Assembly: GCA_014526335.1 (NCBI GenBank)
Contig: JACTAT010000037.1
Location: 12,972,139 to 13,036,138, forward strand
Source of the DNA: Chrysaora quinquecirrha
Lineage: Eukaryota > Cnidaria > Scyphozoa > Semaeostomeae > Pelagiidae
Direction: 5' to 3'
DNA: 64,000 nt
Below the pieces are notes generated by a model, which saw only the letters and a list, made by a program, of their open reading frames with translations, was not told where the DNA came from and made no database searches. Below, in pieces: positions 44,183-53,500 of the stretch (within the stretch, counting starts at the first letter, position 1; every line of letters starts with the position of its first letter). Made by a program: the position numbers and the translations under genes.

Positions 44183-44820
44183 TGGTGGATAAGCACTGCT
44201 GTGGTGGGTTATTATGCTTGATGCGGTGGTATTCTTTTGCAGTCTGTGGTCTGTGGTTGATACTCACTATTTGGGTGGTTTTTCCCTTCAAATTGTTTGG
44301 ATATGGCTGTGCTAAAAACATATCCCCAGAACATACAGATAGTCTTATTTTTTTCTGAGCCTGGTTTTTAGAAAGAAAACGTTGCATATTATGAATTTTC
44401 AAAGATTGTAAACAATCTCAGATAAATCGAAAAAATACTTTCGATGTGGTTCGGGCCTGCCCGCATTATTCCAATCGTGTTAAGTATTAGAGAAGAGGAA
44501 TATTTTTAGACTGAAAACCAAGGCTAAGCAATAAGACTTTCTGTATGTTTTTGGGATATGCTTTTAGCTAGGACTGTCATCAATTTCCTACAGTTGGTCA
44601 AATTTTCAAATTTCGAATTTAAAAGGTCAAATCATCTGTTTGTAGTTGGTCAAAAGATCAGTGATGATCGAAAATAATCAGTTTTTCAAAGCCGTATCCA
44701 AACAATTTGATGGGAAAAAACCACCCAAATAGTGAGAATCAACCACAGACAGCAAAAGAATGCCACCACATCAAGCATAATAACCCACCACAGTAGTGCT
44801 TATCCACCACAGTAGTGCGG
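44183..44820. repeat. MITE in the HECT-gene intron
   Basis: The left arm (TGGATAAGCACTGCTGTGGT, ATTATGCTTGATGCGGTGGT, CACTATTTGGGTGGTTTTTC, CAAATTGTTTGGATATGGC) is mirrored at 44,690-44,820. The outer end is CTAGCGAATCCGCACTACTG on the reverse strand. A solo end of the same family lies at about 255-350. Confidence 0.8.
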
Positions 44821-44871
44821 ATTCGCTAGGGTGATAATATGTTTTGACATGTAGGCATAACTTGTGAATAG

Positions 44872-44876
<5 letters not shown>

Positions 44877-44903
<27 letters not shown>

Positions 44904-44908
44904 TCAAT
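44877..44908. repeat. (AATC)n microsatellite
   Basis: About eight AATC units lie just before the polypyrimidine tract of exon 2 of the HECT gene. Confidence 0.9.
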
Positions 44909-46932
44909 CCTTTTGTTTCTAGCAGCTGCTCGCTCAACACAAAATGCGGTGTTCCAGTCTAATCATTTCGGTAGCCAACGATTTCAGGGCCGCCAACGTG
45001 GGGGGACAAAGCGCAAAGCTGCTGAGCAAGGACACAGGAAGAAACAGCCTCCTGAAAAAATTTGGATAAAAGACTTAATTTTGCTACCTAGTCCAAAAAT
45101 TGTCAAGGTACCAAAAGGGCCTGCACGGGAGACCCTGTACACTGATGGCTTTGTGGTCTCAGGCTTCAAATTGCACTCCACCTCTTCGGAGAATGAATTA
45201 ACTAAAGTCATCGAAGAACAATTTGCGTCCGTGTTGAGTGGTGTAACAGCACCAGTGAAATTTACATTTGTACGTGCAGTTGAACGGTCAATTGTGGCAA
45301 TAAAGAGCAATGAAGAAATTACAGGAGATGTACTGAAACATCTTTCAGGGAACAGGGACCGTCCAATATACATCCGCTCCTCCGAAGATCTGATGCACCT
45401 GATAAGTTGTGCTGAGCATTTCAGTCTAGAAGAAGGCGATGAAGACGATGATCGGGAAGAAGATGAATTGCCACCCTTTTCAACATTTCTTGAAAAACAT
45501 CCAAATCCTACTCCTGCCACACAAGGAACACAAAAATTGATCGAGGACTATTTTCAAGATGAAAACAAAGTGGAAATAGAACAAAGTGACCCAGCCTTCA
45601 CAGCTACAACTTTTGATTCCCACCCAAGCATTGTAGATCTTGGACAAAATGAAGACAACACTATATGTCCAATTTGCGAGAAAGTCGTCGCATTCAGGAT
45701 GATAGAGGAGCATGTAGAACTATGCTTAGAGTCTAAACAGTCACAGTCAAAAGGCACTTTTTCCAAAGAAAGCCAGGCATTTGCATCATTGAAAGAACAT
45801 TTGTCAAGTATGAGAAACGAATTTGCCTGCGGAAAGGAGCCTGTGAGTTTTGTCGTGCGCAGAAGCCATGTTGTAAGAGACGTGCTAAAAAAGATGGAGT
45901 TGTTCTTCAAAAATGATCCACTTAGACCAATAACAGTTGAATTCGTAGGGGAAGCGGCCGTGGACGAGGGAGGCCACCTGAGAATTATTCTCTTCTTTTT
46001 ATGATGGGATTGTACAATTTCTCATGTATGGCCAAGAGAAACGGTACACGTTTCAACATGATATACATAAGCTAGAGAATAATTTGTTCTTTCTTTTCGG
46101 AAAGTTCACCGCGCTTGGGTTCCTCATGGGAGCGGCAGGGCCGCATAATTTTTGCGAGCCGTTGGCTTCCTACATTTTAATGACAGGATCTTCAAGATTT
46201 TTGTCGAAGGATGTTCCTTGTTATGATGTTAAACAAAAGGTTGAAAAAATAGAAGCAAGCCAAACGCAAGCAGATTTGGATGTAATCGTCGAGAATTTCG
46301 AAGAGCGCTTTGAGGCTGGATACAACAAGGCCTTCGTAACACTAGCTGACAAAGATGATTTGGTAAGAAAGGTTGCCAAGCATTGGTTGATTACACGCCA
46401 ACTGCAAGAAATAGAGCAATTCATGAAAGGGCTGAGTTCCAATGGTGTGCTAGACATGCTCAAATATTACAAAGACGAATCTATACAAGAATTTGTTTAT
46501 TGTGCGACGCATCTTACATCAAAGAAAATACAAGAAATGTTTCAAATGGCCTTCTCCGAAGATGAAGCCTTAAAGAATAAGGAACTAGATATTGCTTATA
46601 ATTGGTGCAACTTTTTAGATGAATTGGAACAGCATGCTGTCAATGATGTGATTGTTGCAGATTTTATGTCTGAAGGAAATGAAGAAAGAAAAGTGTCCAT
46701 GAAGCTAGAAGATGTTCTTCTATTTCTAACCGGATCAAAATTTCTTCCTGCTGTAAGTTTTGGCTCTGGGAAGATCGTTTTCGATCACAATGCCCAACAT
46801 GAAAGAAGGATCTCAGTCAGCACGTGTTCATTAAGGGTAAGTTTTCCTGTGAATAAAAGATACTTGGAAGAATCATTTACAGAAAATGTAATGGAAGATA
46901 TACTATCAGCACCTGATTTTGGCTTGATTTAA

Positions 46933-47510
46933 AATATGGACAATATACTGATTACTTCTAATCATTTGAACCATTTTGAACCGAGAAACTAAAGAGATTT
47001 CTTATATGCTAGAACAATAAGAACGAATTTCTTGAAATCGACTTATGTTATTCTTATCGCGTTTTGTTTTCACCATTTTAGGAGTTTTTTGTTGCTAATA
47101 TTGAAGAGTTTTGTGTTGAAAAGAGTGAATCCTTTCAGTGACGATGCCTGCTTGCAAGGATTCCAAAACGGCGAAGGCCGGAGTTGAAATGGAATTTGAT
47201 AATGTCTATTTTTACAAGATGATATGTCCGACAAATCTCGTCATTTCCTGTCATGTTCTTTGACCAGTTTGGGGACTTTTTGCCAATGTTGAAATTTTTT
47301 CTTGATTCGAAAATCAAAGATCTTTTTATATTTGATTTTTCAAAAAACTCGTTTATCCGTTGCGTCGTCACTGCTGAATCGTTTACATTGATTTATTGTT
47401 GGTTTTGTTTGTAGCTAAATTAAGCGCTAGATATATATCTCTGTTATATCATGTTATTATATTACTGCTTGAAAAATATAAACATTTAAGAAAGTGTATA
47501 TATAGCTCCA
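46933..47510. other. Region between the two convergent transposon genes
   Basis: 578 AT-rich bp between the two stop codons. No third gene was found. It should hold both 3' untranslated regions. Confidence 0.5.
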
Positions 47511-48327
47511 CTAGTTATTGTCCGCCTGATAGTAATAAATCACTGATTGAAATGTTTGTAAAGTGTTGACGGTATGACGATAAATCTCAACTCCAAAGCT
47601 ACCATCGTCGTTGAGAAATGGATCAATTTGGCCTAGCACCGCTTCTTCCACTTGATTCAAAACGAATGGATGCCGTGGAATAACTACATTGTTATCTGTT
47701 TGTATTCCAGAGAGCGTGTTATCGTCAAGGTCGATCCCATACTGCAAAGGGTCGAATTGTTCTATGTTTTTCATTTCTCTCACTGTATCGCCATCCAGTC
47801 GCTTGTATATATCTTCCACCCACAACTGCATTGGTGTCTTTGAATGCTCTGTCCTGAGTGGATGATTATTCCAATGAATTAGAAATGCCGTCAAAGCTTT
47901 GTTTAATCTAGGAATGATAACAATTTGAAGCGCTAGTAAGTGCACTTCATTCAGAGGATCCAAGTCATCAATTTCTTCCATTTGGTAAAACAGGTCTCTG
48001 AAATGACCAACAACATAATTTACGACATCCCGCCATAACCTCTCTATACGCTGATTGTGAACAGAGAGACCAGTAATGTGGGGAGCGGCTTCAGTACCAT
48101 ACTTTTCCACCATGAGTCTTGCGACGCCAATATTTTCCACTCCGTGATCAGACCGTACTCTTCTTGGCCAGTAGAAATCCTCTGTAGACTGTGAGAATAG
48201 CTCGGCGACAGTATCCGAACAGCTATTGTCACATCCGTGGAGGTAGATTATTTGACGGGAATAGCCATCGATGCAGCCATGAATCACGATTCTCCAACGT
48301 ATCAGTTTGTGATGGCTGTCTATATGC

Positions 48328-48695
48328 CTATTGGGAAATCGAAGGTGTAGAAAATCAATTCTACAAAGAGATATTCTATGCATACTCTTTCGCTATATTC
48401 TTACCTAGAGTCAACAAAACCAATGCTCTTAGACCCCGTTTACACGGGATCGTATCGGTACGGATCCCATCCCTAACTGATACGGATAGGCCTTGCGTTT
48501 ACACGTGACGTAAACCAGCGGTAATAAAAAACTTAAGTGCCAGCAATATATTAACAGAGTTGCAAGGCTGGATTTCGGGGGTTTCTAGTGCCATTCAATA
48601 ACAATTGGCAGGATGAAATCCTTGGTGACCCTTGTTTGTGAATTTTTAGAATCAGTAAGACAAGACAAAATAGCATCAAATCATTGAGTTCTCAC
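48328..48695 (-). other. Intron of the transposase gene
   Basis: A 368-bp GT-AG intron that restores the LWHIDSHHKLIRW sequence on joining. It contains GTTTACACGGGATCG/CGTTTACACGTGACG, possibly the remnant of a MITE with CCCCGTTTACACG ends. Confidence 0.7.
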
Positions 48696-48950
48696 CACAA
48701 AGCATTTGCTCCTTCCACCTGGTATTGTCTTCTCTTAAGATTTCTAAGTCTTCGTAGAATTTTACCAAGTGGGTCTACCCTAGTAATTGACTCCCGCAAT
48801 CTTCTTCTTTGAATACGAAGGCCTCTCGCTCTTAAGGCGCCCGAAAGCAGCCTCTCTCCCATATTTGGAGATTCTGATAGTAGATCTGCTACTACTTCAT
48901 CGATTTGACCATCCAATAAAGGTGTAAACTCGTCCCTAATATCTAACTCC

Positions 48951-49239
48951 CTCCCGGGGGGGGGTACTTCATTGTTCAAGTGACTAGACGTGCCGCCCAG
49001 TTTTTCCAAACCCACCCATGTCTACCGATAAATTCTGTTTGTCGTGGTACCCATGTATAGAAAAAACAACGAAATTTTTTACCCATTTGTACCAATATCT
49101 CAAATGTTACATATATTTTGCTACCCATGTGTAGAGATTCTTTACGGAAAACCAACCCATGTGTAGGGAAATTGGCGCTGAAAAAGTTACCCATTTGGGC
49201 GGCACGTCTAGTATATTGAACAATGGAAGTACCCCCAGG
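48951..49239. repeat. 289-bp MITE inserted in the transposase coding region
   Basis: AACTCC flanks both sides (48,945-48,950 and 49,240-49,245). The ends CTCCCGGGGGGGGGTACTTC and CCTGGGGGTACTTCCATTG (reverse complement of the right end), and the inner GACGTGCCGCCCA/TGGGCGGCACGTC, are inverted. Removing it with one target copy restores the reading frame. Confidence 0.85.
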
Positions 49240-49716
49240 AACTCCTTCTCCTCTCTCTCAGCGTACGCGCTGATATCATGAGCATATCGGAAATCGCTTT
49301 CCAAGTGAATCCAAGGCTTTTTAGACCTTTCACTTGTTCTGGGTCTACCAAGTAGTCGCCCTTTCTCGCCAGTGAACTTCTTAGGGCAATGAAAACCTGG
49401 TCTTTCTGGTGATGAAGATTTGGTCTGACGACTGTATTGGCAAAATAGGTGATTCAATGAATTACTTTTCCTTTGAAGGCATTCCTGCAAAGACGAGATA
49501 CCATGAGGAAAATCGCGAGGCAAAACATAATAATCTAGAATTTCATCCAAAATTGATATTGTTCGGCGTATTTCTTCCATGGTTCTTTCCAGGTAACAGA
49601 ATCGCTGCTCTAATGTCAAGCCAGGCATTCCTGCGTTTTCCATTAAAATTTTGGATTTCTCCGCAAGGTCCTTAGAAAATAACAATATTTCTCTTAGAAT
49701 GATAACTGAATCGTGT

Positions 49717-50261
49717 TCTTCGACAAGATGCCGTTCTCTTATTTCTTCGTCCATGGTTAAAAGAAAGATGGTCCTTTCAACGAATGCAAACACGTGGACT
49801 GAGGACAGGGATCCAGATGATAGATGTATCGAATTACAAACGAAACCACAGCCCTCTAAAATTTGATACACACACAAAATACACTACACACACACACACG
49901 AAATTGAATACACACACAAGTTTTTTGCTTCTGACACGCAGAAATCATGAAAGCCAACGCACACAAATATTATAATAACACACACGAACCTCAAGTTGAC
50001 TCAAGTTTTAAATTCTACAGTCACAAAGGTTTAAAACATGTTCACTAAAAATATTTTAGCACTCAGATCTTTGACATAACAGACCCACAAGTTTTAATAT
50101 GCACGTGTACACACAAGAATATTTACTATGTCACTCAAAATTTAAATCATGTATACACAAATGTTTCGAGGTATATACACAAAAAAATGATTTGGCGTTT
50201 AATTTTTTTATTAAATCGACACACAATTTATTGTTATTTTTGGCCGCAACGGCGCGCCATA
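49717..50261 (-). repeat. Transposon right inverted repeat
   Basis: It mirrors the left repeat, including CCATGGTTAAAAGAAAGATG around the start codon and GAACCTCAAGTTGACTCAAG. It is uninterrupted and gives the original state of the left arm before the nested insertion. Confidence 0.9.
49755..50172 (-). promoter_or_regulatory. Putative promoter and leader of the transposase gene, inside the inverted repeat
   Basis: This is the mirror copy of 43,373-43,790, directly upstream of the transposase ATG at 49,752-49,754. Confidence 0.5.
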
Positions 50262-50422
50262 TTCCTGTGCCCTACAACGTAGCGTAAAGTTTCGGGCGTC
50301 AGAATCCCATCGGGGTGCAATTTCCCTTAGGAAGTTGGCATTTGATGCTAAACCACTATTATACTGCATTAAATCTATTTCCGTACTTGGTTTACGCTCA
50401 CTCATGATACGTACTTAGGCCA
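50262..50422 (-). other. NFU1 3' flank truncated by the transposon
   Basis: 161 bp between the NFU1 stop and the transposon edge. They contain no AATAAA. The first AATAAA downstream of NFU1 on the minus strand (50,207-50,212) lies inside the transposon inverted repeat. A 54-codon ORF starting MSERKPSTEIDLMQYNSGL is present here, cut by the insertion, and not recognised. Confidence 0.55.
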
Positions 50423-50500
50423 TTATGGATCTTTTTCCCCAAGCTTCTCTTCAAGTTTCTCAAATTCTGAGTTGCTTATTTCATCAATTTCGTCTGTTAC
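50423..50500 (-). CDS. NFU1: NFU1 exon 9 (C-terminus)
   Basis: Acceptor TCCGTAG. It encodes [20 protein letters not shown], then GEKDP and TAA. A charged tail typical of NFU1. Confidence 0.88.
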   Translation of the reverse strand, partial: VTDEIDEISNSEFEKLEEKLGEKDP

Positions 50501-53500
50501 CTACGGAGAAAGTTATAACTCATCACCATTAGCTACAATTAAAGCTTTTCAAATCCATTCATTTTCAGGTTAACTCTTGGAATGATCACGGATTTATTGC
50601 ATCAGGCTACCGATCCATTGACCAAATCTACTGATGATTAAGGTTTATTAGAATAATCGGATCAATCTAAAGAATCCGATGAATCTGATCAATCTTAGTG
50701 AATCGACAAATCTAGTGAATGTGCAGTTAATCAAGTTAACCCGATAAACTTGGTAAAGCAGACAAATTTACTGAATCCGGTAAATCTATTGAATCCGGTG
50801 AGGCCATAGAATCAGCTGAACCCGGAGAATCTGGGGATTTGAGATCGATATGCCCAAGGCGGGTCTACAAGCTGCAAGTGACCATTGGCTGTGTTCACCA
50901 ATGCTCTATCTACTGGATTATGAGCTGTCTGGCTAGGCTCACTACGATGCAAAGCATTGCTCCCACTAGCGACGGTTGCCAGAGGGAGCTCCCATAGTTA
51001 GAGCATTCTAACTTTTTGGTAGGCCTTCTGTGCAGTGATGGTTGTCTGATATGGTTCGCCTGCGTCTACGAATAGACATATGGGCTATTTGGGTGATTGG
51101 TATGACTAGAACTTGTGGAGAGCCTGCATTCAAGTTTCAAGTTATTTAGGAAGCTCGATTCGTAGAGAATTGGTGGACACGGTTCAACAAATAATTGAAA
51201 TACAATGCCCATCATAAACTCAATAAAGGAGCACATTTCTATATTAACGATACATTTCAACTGTCTTGAAACACATTTGCCAGTAGAAGCCAACACATTC
51301 ATTTTTTCTATAAGAAACTATACTTTGAGCAATATAGTAGGGTTTCCTAACTTTGAACACAATTGGTATAGAAAAAATTCTTGCAGAGTTTCTTGACTTA
51401 TTTCAAAACCTTCGTGAAATAATGGTTTAATATGAAGTTAGCATTCAAAATATGGACATTTTCCGGAATCGATCCTAAGCATGATAGTTTTTGGGGATCA
51501 TTTTTACGTAAACATTACGAAATGCACATCAGAAAATGGAAACCTGAATTTAAAAGTGGAAATAGTTTCTTGGTTTTTGTTTTACTTCTTAGTTCATATG
51601 GAAGAGTTTCTTGATTTTTTTGGAAAAAGGCATATATAGTTTCTTATAGTCGGTTTCTTAAAAAAAGTTTAGTTTGGTTTCCAATGGCATTTATCAAACA
51701 TAAATTCCCTTTCGTGCCTTCAAAATTACACGTTTTTTTTATAAGGAACCTTATCTCTGAGTTGAGGCTGGAGTTCCTTAATTTTTCAACAAAATGAGGC
51801 TGAAGTTCCCTATGCTGTTCCTTTTCGTGAGATATGTTTGAATACTAATTTTTACAGCAAATTCATATCAACTTGCTTCATTTTCTAACTTTAAATATAA
51901 ATGGAGTCGTTTTTGGAAGAACGATGGGAAATACATTGTTATTATGCTGTTTTTTCGCACAAATCGACTTGTTCTTGAAAAAAATTATTCTTAGTTTTTC
52001 ATCCGAGCCTCGGCAGTTCCTTAAAGTTCCTTAATTTTTTGGGAATTTTCAGCCTCGAGTTCCTTATAAAGGTGTTCCTTATAAAAAAAACGTGTAAACT
52101 TCGCTATGAAGCAATGATCAAATGAGCTTGGCGGAGGCTCATTCAATTAAATACAGAAAATGCTAACGACCTCTTCTACTTTTGTGACTTCTGGAACATA
52201 AAACTGCATCATGTTCTGTACGCCTCTTTTTAACGTCAATGAAGAACTTGGACAGTTAGAGCAAGATCCCTTAAATAGAAAATAAAAAGATTTGTAAGTC
52301 CCCACTTGTAAGAAATCGACACTTTATCCAGGAAAATTTAAGAAAAGAATGAATAAAACAATGGTCCATTGTATTGAAACAATAGGTTGTAACCAAAACT
52401 GTTGTTATTAACAGTGGGAACTTACGGTAAAAAAAGTCCATGAGCAACGTAAAAAATTAGGCAATGTTCAAAATATGTTATTTTGTAAACCTTTAAAGAC
52501 GCCTTTTGAGGAAGTCTTGTCATTAGATGCTTTTTTATAAAGAACCACTTAACAAGAAATCTACATGTAGAGAGCCCGAAAATTTAAAGAACTCATACTA
52601 CTAAAGAGAAAATTATTAAGGAACTTTTCAATGTTGACTGCTTTTATCACTGCAAATAACCAAGAATGAGAAAGCCGGTTCCATTCATTTGCAGTCGAAA
52701 ATAACATAAATTGTACGTTACACATGTATCAAATGTTTCCTTGAGTAGTCTCGAGCTTTGCTCACATGAAAGTGTATCTCTTTTATTGTTAAGACCACTG
52801 TATGTGCAGTTAAAATCAAACAACTTTTTACTATTTCAAATAGCGAGCAGAAAAAGATCAAAACGGTAGGGCAAGTTCTCATTTTGCTTCCCTCGAATCT
52901 TGTTGAAAATCCTGTACAGAGCGAAAAATTACAAAACGGATATGATGCGAAGATTAAAGGGTCATAATAAACCCTGGTGCTCAATTAGAAAGCTTACGCG
53001 TAAAACGCCATATATATCAAATTAAGGTGGCAGGTCAGCCTCTTAATGCATCAAGTACCATGACATTAAGGAAATAATCTAGAAAGTGCAAGTGTATGGA
53101 ACTGTTAAGACAATCAACTATGCTATGTAGTTTAGTTTCAAACGGAGCTCCCAAGAGATATATACAGATAGAATAGGATTATCCCAAGAGGGGGCATAAC
53201 GCATAAATAACCCAACAGATTGTCTTAATACAGGCCCGTGTAAACTATGAACTTTCCAAAAGGATATCAACAGAGTTGGAGAAAGCCCCCGAAATTCCAC
53301 TAAAACTTTCTATGCATTTGAATACGTGTTCTAATGCGAATACAGCATTTGCAAAAAGAGACAGAAAATAATACGAAGATGCACTTAGCCTTACCTGCAT
53401 TTTGAGTCGAAGTATGCCGGTTTCATGATCAAAACCCTAGAAGAACAATTAAAAGAGGAAAAAGAAGTGACACAAAATTCCACAGAAATTTTAACACGTA

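Larger units (their letters stand above)
43791..46932 (+). pseudogene. Transposon-borne UBZ zinc-finger/HECT E3 ligase-like gene (frameshifted)
   Basis: Exon 1 is 43,791-44,016 (75 codons plus 1; donor G|GTAAGTTG). Exon 2 is 44,923-46,932 (acceptor TTTCTAG, phase 1). The start MDEEIRERHLVED is shared with the transposase. A basic stretch (GTKRKAAEQGHRKKQPPEK) comes first. A C2HC finger CPICEKVV...HVELC (about 45,665-45,727) resembles a Rad18/UBZ4 ubiquitin-binding finger. From about 45,860 a HECT-like domain follows (RRSHVVRDVL, VEFVGEAAVDEGG), with catalytic Cys codon 46,825-46,827 in STCSLRVSFP and the usual ending DFGLI. HECT enzymes carry ubiquitin on that Cys. Similar proteins are annotated as G2E3-like in cnidarians and fish. 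Near 45,982-45,995 the frame is lost just after DEGG and resumes before YDGIVQFLMYGQ, so this copy is broken. Its job in the element is unknown. Confidence 0.8.
47511..49754 (-). pseudogene. DDE integrase-type transposase (interrupted by a MITE)
   Basis: Minus-strand pieces: 49,240-49,754 (start MDEEIRERHLVEE), 48,696-48,950, and after an intron 47,511-48,327 (donor G|GTGAGAAC, acceptor CAATAG, join reading ALWHID). A winged or helix-turn-helix region (PNMGERLLSGALRARGLRIQ) precedes the integrase core. The core has HID (Asp codon 48,318-48,320), RVRSDHGVEN (Asp 48,147-48,149) and HNQRIERLWRDV (Glu 48,042-48,044), with 34 residues between the second Asp and the Glu. Then FLIHWNNHPLRTEHSKTP follows. 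Proteins with LWHIDxxHKLIRWR and IDGYSR are widespread as integrase-core proteins in fish and cnidarians. It should cut and insert the element. A 289-bp MITE at 48,951-49,239 breaks the frame. Confidence 0.85.
42572..50261. mobile_element. DNA transposon with 545-bp inverted repeats, HECT-like gene and DDE integrase gene
   Basis: The ends are TATGGCGCGCCGTTGCGGCC and its reverse complement. The 6-bp TTCCTG is duplicated at 42,566-42,571 and 50,262-50,267. The inverted repeats are 42,572-43,828 (interrupted by a nested 712-bp element) and 49,717-50,261, each 545 bp without the insertion. Two convergent genes start inside the repeats: a UBZ/HECT-like gene (plus) and a DDE integrase-type transposase (minus). 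The total is 7,690 bp including nested insertions. An integrase-fold transposase with a long-TIR DNA transposon recalls the Ginger or IS481EU groups, but I could not assign the superfamily. The HECT frameshift and the MITE in the transposase suggest that this copy is inactive. Confidence 0.9.

Noticed and set aside
44984..45520. 178-codon minus-strand ORF
   Set aside because: Antisense shadow of the HECT-like gene exon; no family resemblance.
50211..50405. ORF starting MSERKPSTEIDLMQYNSGL just after NFU1
   Set aside because: It would be 54 codons in the pre-insertion state and matches no family I know; it is listed only as part of the NFU1 3' flank.
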